The notes under the pieces: generated by a model
Databases searched by the model: none
What the model saw: only the letters and a program-made list of their open reading frames with translations
Told to the model about the DNA's origin: nothing
Made by a program: the position numbers and the translations under genes
Source: Siphonodentalium dalli
Taxonomy: Eukaryota > Mollusca > Scaphopoda > Gadilida > Siphonodentaliidae
Reading direction: 5' to 3'
Length of the DNA: 64,000 bases
NCBI GenBank assembly: GCA_032622095.1
Contig: CP136068.1
Location: 116,297,509-116,361,508 of the forward strand
Part shown: positions 20,684 through 30,808 of the stretch, in pieces
How the letters are laid out: every line of letters starts with the position of its first letter
Numbering within the stretch: the stretch's first letter is position 1

Positions 20684-21925
20684 TTGCACTAAGTAAGCGC
20701 AATTGCTTTATGCTTAAGCGCAAATATTTGTATGCAAATAAATAATAAATGTAAAAAAGACTCCCATGTGATTTGCTCTAAACTCAAATTAACTCAGGCC
20801 ATAAAACATTACTCAAACATAGGTGAGGACTCCACCCAGATCCCATACTAAGATGGATGTTCAGACTGAGGAAACCAGTTGGAGATAGGTACATGTATTT
20901 GCTTAAGCATAATTCATTTCAATTACGCTTAAGTGTAAATGAAATCCACTTAAGCGTAAATGAGTTGCGCTTAACCGTAATTCATATACACCCCCATTGA
21001 ACTCCACATACTCAAGCTGAAATGGATGCAACCACATTACTAATGCCAGTAAGTTAACATACATCAGATTATACAAATATACATATAAGGTAAGACAGCC
21101 GATGAAATTATTGCTCTTAATATAATTCCAATGTATTATGATAACGAATAAGTCAATTATGCTTAAGCGTAAATGATTACATTATTAAGCGTAACTGATT
21201 TACGCTTAAATGCAATTAGTTAATATAAAATGTGAAAATGAATCATTTGCGCTTAAGCGCAAGTATATGTCTATCAATATATTTGCCCTTAAGCGCAAAT
21301 ACCTAACACTCCCTTTATACTTCCCTCTGATTGTGAATGATAGAGTCCATCTCATAGTATATTATCATGGACCCATAGTAGTAGCCCCATATAATACTGA
21401 AACATTGAAGAAAAAATATTTCCATATGCATATATCAGCATCTCTGTCCCTGGTGTCCCAAGAATTGGTGCCTCACTCCCAGAGCTCTAGTATATTTTAT
21501 TAAAGGGACATCTCCTACACAGATATATACCATTTCCATGGCCATAAATATGGAATTCGGGGTTACTGGGGACTCGCTTCCCTCATATGGTGTACTTATT
21601 GACTTGAAATTGGGGAAAACCCCAATTTTCATATTATCAGCATCCCTGTCCCCAATAATTTGTGTCTCCATCCCAGAGATCTAGTATATTTTATAAAAGA
21701 GATATATCCTGCACATATATCTACCATTTCCATGGTCATAAAAGAGATATTGGGGTTACTGGGGGGGGGTGCTTCCCTCATATGGTGGGTCTGTGCCATT
21801 TAAAATTAATTCAGGGGGGGTGATATCAATGCATATTAATTTTTATTTGCGCAAATGATTTACACTGAAGCGCAAATGATAGATGTTATTTTGCGAAATA
21901 TTTGCGCTTGATCGTAAATGAATAC
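20684..21925. repeat. Field of degenerate TTGCGCTTAAGCGCAA palindromes
   Basis: About fourteen near-copies of a palindromic word built on GCTTAAGC (for example TGCTTAAGCGCAAAT near 20712, TTGCGCTTAAGCGCAAG near 21248, CCCTTAAGCGCAAAT near 21286, TTTGCGCAAATG near 21847) occur in about 1.2 kb. They cluster at 20690-20980, 21155-21300 and 21845-21920. The middle is occupied by a separate tandem duplication. Clear terminal inverted repeats were not found. Confidence 0.8.
21440..21800. repeat. Two tandem ~200-bp units
   Basis: The units start near 21440 and 21639. They share ATCAGCATCYCTGTCCC, TCTAGTATATTTTAT, CCATTTCCATGG and CTTCCCTCATATGGTG in order. The second contains a G-run and is slightly shortened. 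They sit inside the palindrome field. Confidence 0.8.
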
Positions 21926-21931
21926 TAAATG

Positions 21932-22566
21932 TGAAATGGGTATCCCATACATGAAATGCCGTATCTATATGCTATAGCGCGTATATCCTACAGGTCTGGG
22001 TGAACCACCGATCAATCAATAACAGCCCGATCGGGCTAAAGTAGACCGATCAGGCTAAAGTAGACCGATCAGGCTAAAATAGACCGATCGTTCTTTCACA
22101 GCCAGCTTGAATCTTGGATAAAGGGAGTAGGCCTACTCTAAATTGTTCTTTCAAGTGAAATAGGCCTCCCATACATGAAACGCCTTATCTATATACTATA
22201 GCGCGCATACCCTACAGGTCTGGGTGAACCACCGATCAATCAATAATAGCCCGATCGGGCTAAAATAGACCGATCGGGCTAAAATAGACCGATCGGTCTT
22301 TCACAGCCAGCCTGAATCTTGGATAAAGGGAGTAGGCCTACTATAAATTGTTCTTTCAAGTGAAATAGGCCTCCCATACATAAAACGCCTTATCTATATC
22401 CTATAGTGCGCATATCCTACAGGTCTGGGTGAACCACCGATTAATCAATAATAGCCCGATCGGGCTAAAATATACCGATCGGGCTAAAATAATCCCATCG
22501 GTCTTTCACAGCCAGCATGAATCTTGGATAAAGGAAGTAGGCCTACTCTAAATTGTTCTTTCAAGT
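21932..22566. repeat. Three tandem units (224, 205 and ~195 bp) with nested 19-bp sub-repeat
   Basis: Each unit has CCCATACATGAAA, TATCTATAT, CCTACAGGTCTGGGTGAACC, GCCCGATCGGGCTAAA and GGATAAAGG-AGTAGGCCTAC. The first two differ by exactly 19 bp, one extra GACCGATCRGGCTAAARTA sub-unit. The palindrome CCCGATCGGGC is repeated in each. No coding potential. Confidence 0.92.
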
Positions 22567-23402
22567 TACAACCATTTTTTTGTAAAAAAAATATTCTTAT
22601 TCATTTTGAAACTAATGAAAGACAATTTTGAAACTAATGAAAGACAATGTATAACTTTTTGCTGGTATATTCATCATAAATTTGAACAAATCTTCAAGCA
22701 AACAAAATTTCAATATTCAAGAAATCTCTTACAACAGTGTCAGGAAGACCAATCGATCTAGCTCAGCACGATTGGTCTATTGTGATGTAAAATATTATTG
22801 AAATATTGCTTATAATTTACATTTACAGAAGTCAATAATTCGCATGCAGATAACTTCACCTTGTATTCGGCCAAATATGTTGACGTTAGATTAGAAGGCA
22901 GAATTCCCAGATTTGTTTATTATTGGTGAACCTGGATAATTTCGGAGGTGTGCCAATCGTCTTTTGCACACTGTGAATACGTACTCATTCTCTCCTAAAT
23001 TTGCAAACATTCCATATATATATAAATATATATACAGAGTGTGAAAACTTTGTTAGTTGCCAAATAATTGTCGACATTTTACTTAGAAAACTTGAATGCA
23101 AAAACTATGATAGGCCCCCTATTATTTTTTTTTTTTTTTTCTCTTTTTGTTGAATCTACTTTCGTTATCGACATGCCGGCCTTTGTTTTGGCTGTTTTTC
23201 CAGTCGTGCGTGCCAGCCGATCGTCGTTATTCGGGTGGTTCCGATTTCCTCCGAATATAATTCCATGAGACTCCGCGCGCTGATTCGCTCCGAAAATGTG
23301 TTAGTATCTGAGAAGATTTCTTACTCTGATCGCAGTTTTCAACAATTTAATACAGGGCGAGTACCGCACTAATAATATGCCACATTGGGGTTTTCTTTCT
23401 AG
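22567..23402. other. Unassigned; possible intron upstream of the exon candidate
   Basis: Contains a doubled TTTTGAAACTAATGAAAGAC at about 22608-22646, a short (TA)n near 23017 and a T-run near 23127-23141. It ends in a pyrimidine tract and AG (TTTTCTTTCTAG, to 23402), which would suit a 3' splice site. Confidence 0.45.
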
Positions 23403-23592
23403 TTTTTTATGACCTTTCTTGTGGTATATCGAGCACAGTTCTGTCTGACATCAAATATATGCCCACCGGGAGTGAAGCTAATGACTTTAAGGCAGTGGAA
23501 ATCGAAAAATGCAAGAAGGACATCAACGAAATCAAGGACCAGATCTGGACGGCACAGAAAACGTACGTTGATCAGTCATATAACTATCTGAG
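23403..23592 (+). CDS. Candidate host-gene exon, function unknown
   Basis: This 190-bp interval is open throughout in one frame. It is bracketed by TTTTCTTTCTAG on the left and AG|GTGGGT on the right, both good splice signals. The encoded segment reads FYDLSCGISSTVLSDIKYM, then PTGSEANDFKAVEIEKC, KKDINEIKDQIWTAQKTY and VDQSYNYLR. The charged, heptad-like part (about residues 30-55) looks helical or coiled-coil. It differs from everything around it in balanced codon use, few AT-rich runs and absence of retroelement motifs. Both ends leave a codon split by two bases, so neighbouring exons would need matching phase. No partner exon was identified in the window, the protein family is not recognised, and a decayed gene fragment cannot be excluded. 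Confidence 0.5.
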
Positions 23593-24813
23593 GTGGGTCA
23601 CATTCCCGAATGGACTATGTCCATACGTTGTTTCGGTGGCGTAGTTGTGAGTAATATACCTATCTGGCGTCTGTAACATTCGGAAATGGGTCGTTCCCAT
23701 ACGTTGTTTCGTGGTGGGATGTCGGTTGGGTGTGAGATTCTAGAATTGAACAAGGAACAACACAAACTTATGTGATGTAACTGTTCTATAGCGATATACA
23801 AATCGCTGTTTTAAATACGGATCGCACTGTTTACATCTGTATATTTATCAGTGGTCTTGATTATCATTTCTTATTGTTATAGAGTATAATTTTAATCAGG
23901 ATATATGTTAGGGAGTTAATTAACATGCTGATTGAACAAATGAGTTGTAACTGTTGTCATTGTCCAGTTCAAATGTTTGCATATATGTCTATGAAGAAAT
24001 CGAATGTACACACTATTCCTTCATGTTTGATCTACCAACTATCCTCTGTCTCGAGAACTGAATATCCTAACACACAACATGCATCCCAGCCCAATCTATA
24101 GTCCAAGTTTACGTCGACTTAACCAGCTAGTTAAAATATGTTGGGATAATGCTGTTTTATTATAACACAGCATTGTCCGAACCAATTTCACTAGCCTGAT
24201 TTACATCGATGGAAACTCGAACTACGTTCCACCGGGGTTGATCTACCAACAATTATCGTTGAACAGATTACCAAACATGAGCTCCAGCCCAATGATCATG
24301 AATTGTTGTCCTGACTTCATCTGCTAACTCCAACATTGATACTCACGCCCACATTACTACAAGAAAACCATAGTCATAAATGGTAACGCGCTCAAGATCA
24401 TATATTATATACCCATGATTTTAATTAGATAATCTTTTCCATTTCTGTTATTTGTAAATGGCATAGCTTATCATAAACCAATAATCAAAATTATTGACAT
24501 AATGTAAACGCCAATAAACGAAATTTAAATTCTCAACTACACCTTTTATCGGGCTCGGCCTCGGGGTAGCACTACAGCTCGGCCTCGGGGTCGCACTACA
24601 ACTTTTAATGTGTCCCAATAATTAACATTCTATAAATAGAACCCCCATCGCTACGGCAGCGCCCAGGCGAAACAAGAATTTGTACATTAGTATACACGCG
24701 GCGCGGGTAATGAACCTCAAAATACCATGTAATACTGTAGACATAATCTTTTCTGCATTTCACGTACTCGCACCTGCTAATGTGCTATGATGATTGGCGG
24801 TCCTGATGAATTG
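23593..24813. other. Unassigned; possible intron after the exon candidate
   Basis: Two similar words, TCCATACGTTGTTTCGGTGG near 23619 and CCCATACGTTGTTTCGTGGT near 23697, make a weak direct repeat. A 28-bp unit GCTCGGCCTCGGGGTMGCAC is doubled at about 24547-24602. No other exon-like interval found. Confidence 0.45.
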
Positions 24814-25125
24814 CTATGATGCAAATTCACCCTCTGGGGACCTCATTCCGCTTAGGTCTAAACTGCTATGGGAGACCTGGGATAAGATTGATGTTCCCCA
24901 GTTGAAGTTGGTGATGTTCACCAATTAGTCACCTCGATTACGCGTTTTATCTTTTGCAAATTAGGGGATATAGAAACTGAACAGAAGGGAAAAAGTAACT
25001 AAGACAATGTTAATTTTAAACAGATACTTCCCAGAATATGAGACCGAAGCAGAAGCCCGCTGTGCGGGATAATATCACTAAATTCACCCCCCCCCCGGGG
25101 ACCCAATTCTGCAAATGACAGACAC
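24814..25125. mobile_element. Family-M TIR element (copy 3)
   Basis: The right end is CACTAAATTCACCCC, a C-run, GGGGACCCAATTCTGCAAAT and GACAGACACAC. The left portion is rearranged: AATTCACCCTCTGGGGACCTC appears at about 24826 in the orientation of a right end. The interior (24870-25060) matches 54927-55110 (shared TTCCCCAGTTGAAGTTGGTG and GAAACTGAACAGAAGGG). Confidence 0.75.
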
Positions 25126-26830
25126 ACTATAATAAGGCTTGTTTTACATCAATCAAAAGTGTTCAGATACAGCTAGGCCTGTCTGTACATATTGCAGCTG
25201 CCGAGTCTTAGACGCAATCCATTTTTCATAAACCAAGAGGAGGAACGAGATATTGGTAAATCGAGTTAGCAAACGCAGATTGCTCGGAATGAGTTCCGTG
25301 ATTGGGCTATGCGGATTAATATTTACAATGTAGTCCGATGCATTGACAACTTCGACATAGACAAATCGATGAATTAAATCAGTGCGCCGTGTACGTTAGG
25401 GAGTAATGAATGGAAGTTTCTGCTCCGCTTCCGATAGTGTCGTGGCTTTATTCTTCAAATAGGTTTAACTTGGTGCCGGTGTATTGTGGCACATTTATTG
25501 CAACCCACGCACTGCCGCGTGTATTGTTTTCAACTTCTATCATATACACAAATAAAACCGGCGCCGCCATAATACCAATTAGTCCCAAATGTTTCAAAGC
25601 GGTACACAACATGCAAGCATATATGCCAAGGATGTGGTTTAAAGTTTGTTGCTGTTGTTGTTGTTTTTTTTATTGTGAGCTTGAGGCTAACGTTCTTGTA
25701 ACTGGTACATGTAGCTGATTAGCAGCATAGTACTCATGCCCTTGAGTTGCAATTCTTAATTCGCTGCTTTATTAGTAGCATGATTCTGTTTCGTTCGAGC
25801 ATGCGACTGTTGTCTTAATTATATTATCACGTAGCAGATTTTCACCAATAGCACTTCTGATTTCTATGTTGAAGCTCTCTTATCTTTTCTTAGTCAGATA
25901 TCAAGAAGTGTGTTAACAGCTTAGCACTTAGCATCTTAATATTATCACTCCTAATTTCATAATTAGTTATGGCGAACACGCTATGTAAATATATCTGTCA
26001 CCAGAAAGACTCTGTCAAATTACTGATGTTATATTACCGACTATTTACCGTTAAAAAGAGATGTAAACGATGACACATGGAGTCATATGTTTCATGAAGC
26101 CGTACTAACACTTTCATACAAAACAAATTCGTAGCCCAGGGCCAAATAAAACACGATAACAGCGTACATTATTATATGCACATGTTAGGATATAGATATC
26201 TCCATAGCACCGGATACATGTATACAATGTATATATATCCTTATATTCTTTTGTAAATACTGTTTTCTCTGTACTTATCTATGTTCATGTGAAATATGAG
26301 AATAAATCATCATCGACTGCTACTTTGGAACTTGAAACTCACTTTTCTTATTTTATCTCGTAGCAGATTAGCAGCATTGCACTTCAGTTTTTGAGTTTGA
26401 AACCCTCTGGTCCGAATCGGCATCTCTAGTTTGAACTTGATTCTATTCTAGACCTGATTTTATTCTAGTTACTCAGTTTTAGTGGAGATAAACCTAGTTT
26501 TAGTTCAGTTAAACCCAGTTTTCTGATAAACTCTGTTTTACGTTATGAACTCGCTCGTAATTGAAACCTATTATTATTGTCGGGAGTAAAACTCTGATAA
26601 AATCAGTGATCGTGTGCGGTCTTTTGACTATATATTCATTATGGTCATTTGTGTATGACTGACTTACATATAGCCATCAATTAAAAAAAATATGCTATTT
26701 GGAAAATAGTCATAATAAATCCACTCTATCTCAGGTTTTACTTAAACCGAGTCCATCGTGTTTTATCATTTGGTCGAACCTTTTCGCCCAAAATGTATGA
26801 TATCTTATTATGTATGGCATTGTTTCAGTG
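25126..26830. other. Unassigned AT-rich stretch
   Basis: 25430-25530 shows weak similarity to the 29340-29410 part of the segmental duplication (TTTATTCTTCAAATA-GTTTAA, GTTGCCG/GGTGCCGG, CCCAC). GTAGCAGATTAGCAGCAT-type words recur at about 25714, 25833 and 26349. A CTAGTTTTAGT/CCCAGTTTTCTG pattern near 26470-26530 is a degenerate simple repeat. No gene recognised. Confidence 0.4.
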
Positions 26831-26836
26831 AACTTT

Positions 26837-26960
26837 GGGCGGCGGATACGTAACACGCACATCGTTTGGGCGGCGGATACGTAACACGCACATCGTTTGG
26901 GCGGCGGATACGTAACACGCACATCGTTTGGGCGGCGGATACGTAACACTCACATCGTTT
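26837..26960. repeat. 31-bp minisatellite, four units
   Basis: GGGCGGCGGATACGTAACAC followed by GCACATCGTTT is repeated four times with one substitution in the last unit. It is GC-rich against an AT-rich background. The period is not a multiple of three, so an overlapping minus-strand frame rotates through all phases and is not a protein repeat. Confidence 0.95.
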
Positions 26961-26987
26961 GTTAGGTGATCGTTACAATGATATCAC

Positions 26988-27040
26988 CTACATTATCGAT
27001 GGTGCATGCGAATGTTATTATTATTATTATTATTATTATT
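26988..27040. repeat. Outlying unit of the (ATT)n-linked minisatellite
   Basis: ACATTATCGATGGTGCATGC followed by GAATGTT and about eight ATT triplets. It is the same unit as in the array at 28146-28590, placed on the other side of the R4/Dong-like insertion. Confidence 0.9.
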
Positions 27041-28145
27041 GGTGTTGTTTTCTTTACGAAATCACTCATGAAGAGGAATATTAGTGAAATGTTGGCGACT
27101 GAACCACAGTCGTAGCAACATTCTCTAGACAGTGTGCATAGATGTTACCTTGTGTAGTATTCTAGATGTTCCCAACAGGGCGGTTTTTTGGATGAGAGGG
27201 ATGGAAATGTTTGTTGGCAGGTGTTTCAGCCATTTAGAGAGATTTCTACTGACCGCACCTGTAGCTCCTATTACTATCGGAATTATCTTTGTTCTCAGGT
27301 CCCACATTCTGCTTACTTCAATTTGGAGGTCAATATATTTCTTTACTTTCTCTGTTTCCTTATTAATTACCCTATAGTCACTTGGGACCGACACATCCAG
27401 CAATAGACAGATCCCTTCGTCCTTGTCTTTGACGATAATGTCTGGCCTATTGGCTGGAATTGTGCGATCCGTTTGAACTGGTGTGTCCCAAATGACGGTG
27501 ATGTTATTTTTGGATACTACATTCTGTGTTTGGTGTTCGTACCACTTGTCAGAGGTATGGATAACTGCATGGTTACTTTCCATTTTTTCATGGCATTCTC
27601 CAGGAATTGTATCAGTATTGGGTTAGCTCTATATATGCGTAAACTCTCAAGAATCCAGGAATGAGGTACGCTGTCGAAGGCTTTCTTATAATCTATCCAT
27701 GCCATGCCCATATCCTTTCTGTATTTCTTGGAATGCTCCATCACCATTTTGTTTAACATGAGTTGGTCTTTACAACCAAATGTTCCCTTACAACAGCCTT
27801 TCTGCTCCTTTGGGATAAGGTTGTTGTGGGACAGGTGTTTGTAAAGTCTTTCAGTCAGAACGGATGTGAGTATCTTGTATAATGTTGGTAAGCAGGTGAT
27901 GGGGCGGTAGTTTTTTGGATTAGATGTGTCAGAGTTGTTTGGAATGAGCGAGGTGATACCGGAGACAAACCAGTTTGGAATATCATCTGGTGTGCTTAAT
28001 AATGAACTCAATATTTGTGAGATGTGGGCATGGGATGCGGTAAATTGCTTAAGCCAGAAATTTTGTAATTTATCAGGACCAGGAGATTTCCAATTTTGTG
28101 TCTTCTTAATGGCCTGTGATATTTCTTCCTGGGTAATGTCATGCC
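27041..28145 (-). pseudogene. R4/Dong-like LINE, internally deleted: RT N-half joined to restriction-like endonuclease
   Basis: Minus strand. 28215 down to about 27590 encodes the start of a reverse transcriptase: KKTQNWKSPGPDKLQNFWLK, NPKNYRPITCLPTLYKILTS, EQKGCCKGTFGCKDQLMLNK and motif A MAWIDYKKAFDSVPHSW. From about 27580 to 27125 a different frame encodes KWYEHQTQNVV, VIWDTPVQTDR, RPDIIVKDKDEGICLLLDVS, EKVKKYIDLQIEVSRMW and VIGATGAVSRNLSKWL. The latter has the RPD…D…E.K layout of the PD-(D/E)XK-type nuclease found at the C-terminus of R2/R4-clade LINEs. The part in between, including the catalytic motif C, is missing, so a large internal deletion joins the two domains near 27590. The 3' end runs straight into (AAT)n on the minus strand. 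The copy is inactive. Confidence 0.85.
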
Positions 28146-28485
28146 AGTTATTATTATTAACATTATCGATGGTGCATGCGAATGTTATTATTATTATTAT
28201 TATTATTATTAACATTATCGATGGTGCATGCGAATGTTATTATTATTATTATTATTATTATTAACATTATCGATGGTGCATGCGAATGTTATTATTATTA
28301 TTATTATTATTAACATTATCGATGGTGCATGCGAATGTTATTATTATTATTATTACTATTATTAACATTATCGATGGTGCATGCGAATGTTATTATTATT
28401 ATTATTATTATTAACATTATCGATGGTGCATGCGAATGTTATTATTATTATTATTATTATTAACATTATCGATGGTGCATGCGAA

Positions 28486-28561
<76 letters not shown>

Positions 28562-28590
28562 ATTATCGATGGTGCATGCGAATGTTCTCC
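28146..28590. repeat. Minisatellite: 28-bp core alternating with (ATT)n, eight units
   Basis: The core AACATTATCGATGGTGCATG plus CGAATGTT recurs eight times, separated by 7 to about 18 ATT triplets. The unit is about 50 bp. The core begins AACATT and ends AATGTT, an inverted pair, so each core can form a short hairpin. The core is almost invariant while the ATT spacer length varies. Confidence 0.95.
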
Positions 28591-28829
28591 TTACCGAGAT
28601 TTGTTGGTTAAATAGAAGAGGTTAATATGTGGATTGGATATAAAAACGTGACTAACATGCAGCCATGAACCATTCAGTCATTGGAATTTCACACCAACAA
28701 TAAATTGAAATTATTCTCATATTTTAATTTTCCAACAATTAAATAGTGAGGAATTTGTTGTTTTTAGAACAACATTTGCATATTTTCCTACTTTTCGTCA
28801 ACATTTTAACTGAATTGGCCATCAGTTTG
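28591..28829. other. Unassigned flank
   Basis: No feature recognised. Confidence 0.4.
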
Positions 28830-29110
28830 ATTTTTTCAAACTTACTGGGGCGTCGGGTTGAAATTTTCCAACAATTGGAAAGCTTGAGGCCAGTCCAGAT
28901 TCTAGGATTTTGCAATTTCCACGTTCAGATTTTAAACTGTTCACACACCGGGCGGAACCATGGTCAGCCCGGTGTGTCATAGTCCCTCGCCAGTGGTCTG
29001 TTAAAACTGCGAATAAATTTAAGAAAAACAAATCTGGTGTCAATTTAATTAGCGTTAGTCCACTAGACGTTAGGTTTTCCAATGTTCAGGTTCAAATCTC
29101 ACAATTTTCT
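28830..29110 (-). repeat. Repeat family Z, single inverted copy
   Basis: Reads in reverse against the two tandem units at 42150-42700. Shared words are AGGCCAGTCCAGATTCTAGG / CTAGCATCTGGACTGACCT, ATTTTGC and ACACACCGGGC with CCCGGTGTG. The CCGGGC…GCCCGG pair makes a small hairpin. It also contains TTTTCCAACAATTGGAAA, another hairpin. Confidence 0.65.
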
Positions 29111-29129
29111 CATATCTGTGGCAAACCAC

Positions 29130-29312
29130 GTTCGGCCCAGCGGATTATGTTCATCCCACTGGCTGGTGGCTACCATAATACCTATCCATTTAGAACATGG
29201 TCGTAAGTGTGCGGATTTCCTCCCCCACTAAAATGGCAATGTCGTGATATGGCCTCAGTTGCTGAAAGCGACATTAAACCCCAATCAATCAATCAGTCAT
29301 ATAACAGTGGTC
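29130..29312 (+). mobile_element. SINE/LINE 3' tail with (AATC)n end, copy 1
   Basis: GTAAGTGTGCGGATTTCCTC, then ATGGCCTCAGTTGCTGAAAG, then CGACATTAAACCCC followed by (AATC)3. Closely related endings are widespread in mollusc SINEs and LINEs, from general knowledge. No RNA polymerase III A/B boxes are evident just upstream, so it may be a LINE tail or a headless SINE. It sits at the left edge of the duplicated segment. Confidence 0.6.
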
Positions 29313-29677
29313 ATCATATAACGATAAACTACTCCAGGCTTTGGTTTTATTCTTCAAATATGTTTAAATTGTTGCCGACATACCGCCACACACTTATTCG
29401 ATCCCACGGATTTCTTTAAAGACTTGACGTTTTGACGCCATTAAGACCACCATAATTACAAATGTACGTTTACTACCCCAGAAAATAATTAGATCTGACC
29501 CATGATTCCATTAGCGTAGCAACACCTCTCTGATTGATCGTCTCTTAAAGGCCGTCCATAGTTCTATGAAGCATAACGCAGCAGATAATAGAGAACGCGC
29601 TTAATTATATGAGCTTATATGATCGCTTCCGACGTACTATACTTATGGATGAATATTTTCGCGATCTCCTGGTGATT

Positions 29678-30320
29678 TATTTATTGGAGTTTGGGGACAG
29701 GACCCGGGAGGATTTGAAAGGGCACTATGCCCTTTCCTACAACCCACTAGGAAATGATTTTGGGGTTATGAGATGGTTCACATAACAATGATGATGAAAA
29801 AGATGATCTAGACATGTTCCGTTTTTGTTTCTTTTCCTTTCTTTGAAGTTCTTCTGTTCTTGTTCTTGTTCTTGTTGTTGATAACTCCATTCCATGCTGT
29901 TTCAGTAATTTTTCCCTTTCGTCATGCTGCTGTTTGAATTTCAGACGTTCTGCCTGGCACTCTGCTCTGAGTTGTTCTGCTTCTGCTTGAGTCGCCAGCG
30001 CACTTTTGATCATGTCAGCAATGGTACTAGTGGAGCCGCCGCTGGTGTTGTTGTCAGTGGCGGAGATGGAGGACACCGGGCTGTTAGGGTATTCCGGTGT
30101 CCAATGTGTCGACGTGTCCATCTACACCCCGAAGTCAGCGGCAGGAACGTCGGGGTGGTATCCGCGTCACTGTCTCCGCTGACATCGGTGACGATAGCAG
30201 GGACCTCCGGAATGACGACGCGTCCCTGCTTCTGGTGGTGATATCGTCGGGGGAGGCCAAGTGGGGGGAGCTGGGCGTCTCTCAGATCGCCCCTGGCTCC
30301 ACTTGGCCCGCCTGTCCGCA
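29678..30320 (-). mobile_element. Retroposed sequence with 11-bp target duplication and coding remnants
   Basis: Present in copy A but absent at the same site in copy B. Flanked by TCCTGGTGATT at 29667-29677 and 30321-30331. Read on the minus strand it ends AATAAATAA, a LINE-like tail. Two broken minus-strand frames lie inside. One (30360-30010) is proline-rich (LPPLGLPRRYHHQKQG, VTDVSGDSDADTTPT). The other (30121-29747) has a charged coiled-coil-like stretch (ATQAEAEQLRAECQAERLK, FKQQHDEREKLLKQHG) followed by a basic TRTRTRT segment. The GC content is well above that of the flanks, as for a coding-derived insert. The parent gene or element is not recognised; the proline-rich part vaguely resembles LTR-retrotransposon pol tails. 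Confidence 0.7.
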
Positions 30321-30455
30321 TCCTGGTGATTCGAGTGATGGTGGTTATAAGTATCTTCACTCCCCTTTGGCGAGTGGGCGGAAAATTGGCTTAGATAACT
30401 GATTTGGCTTCACATTGGACAAAACATTAGCGTTATACCATCTACACATAATACA

Positions 30456-30808
30456 TAAATAGAGGATCTCACACGAGTTTCGACTTTATACGGAGATTAT
30501 CAACCGAGTTTACTAAATTCGATTTTAGCTTAGGTTTACCGAGGCTCAAATATAATTTAGTGGACGAGGTTGATAAACTACGTATAAAATAGAACGAGTT
30601 TGAGATACCTTTGATCACATGATCAAGTAAACGCGAAGCAACGCGAAACAACGCGAAGCAACGCGAAGTATTCATCGAAAACAACAATCATAAACTTCAG
30701 CAATCGCAAGTCATTTAAAATGACGTGACGTCATCGCACGCGCTAATATTAAACGTGTGTCATACCAATAATTATGAAGCTGGTTTTGTGGGTTAATTAT
30801 GTGATAAA
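30456..30808. mobile_element. Foldback-type insertion in duplication copy A
   Basis: Absent from copy B. Both edges read ATAAATA, a possible 7-bp duplication. Inside, ACTAAATTCGATTTTAGCTT and CAAATATAATTTAGTGGACG are partly inverted, and CAACCGAG/GGTTG-type arms surround them. Positions 30634-30670 hold four units of about 10 bp (ACGCGAARCA). A relative lies at 45612-46110 (TACTAAATTCGA, GAATTTAGTGGACG, TTTTGTGG-TTAATTAT). Confidence 0.6.

Noticed and set aside
26731-26949. Arg/Pro-rich repeat frame on the minus strand
   Set aside because: It is generated by the 31-bp minisatellite. The 31-bp period is not a multiple of three and the frame merely avoids stops.
28146-28590. CRISPR-like array (regular repeats with spacers)
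   Set aside because: The spacers are all (ATT)n, not unique sequences, and the genome is eukaryotic.
28430-28615. Poly-isoleucine/leucine frames
   Set aside because: These are translations of (ATT)n and related triplet runs.
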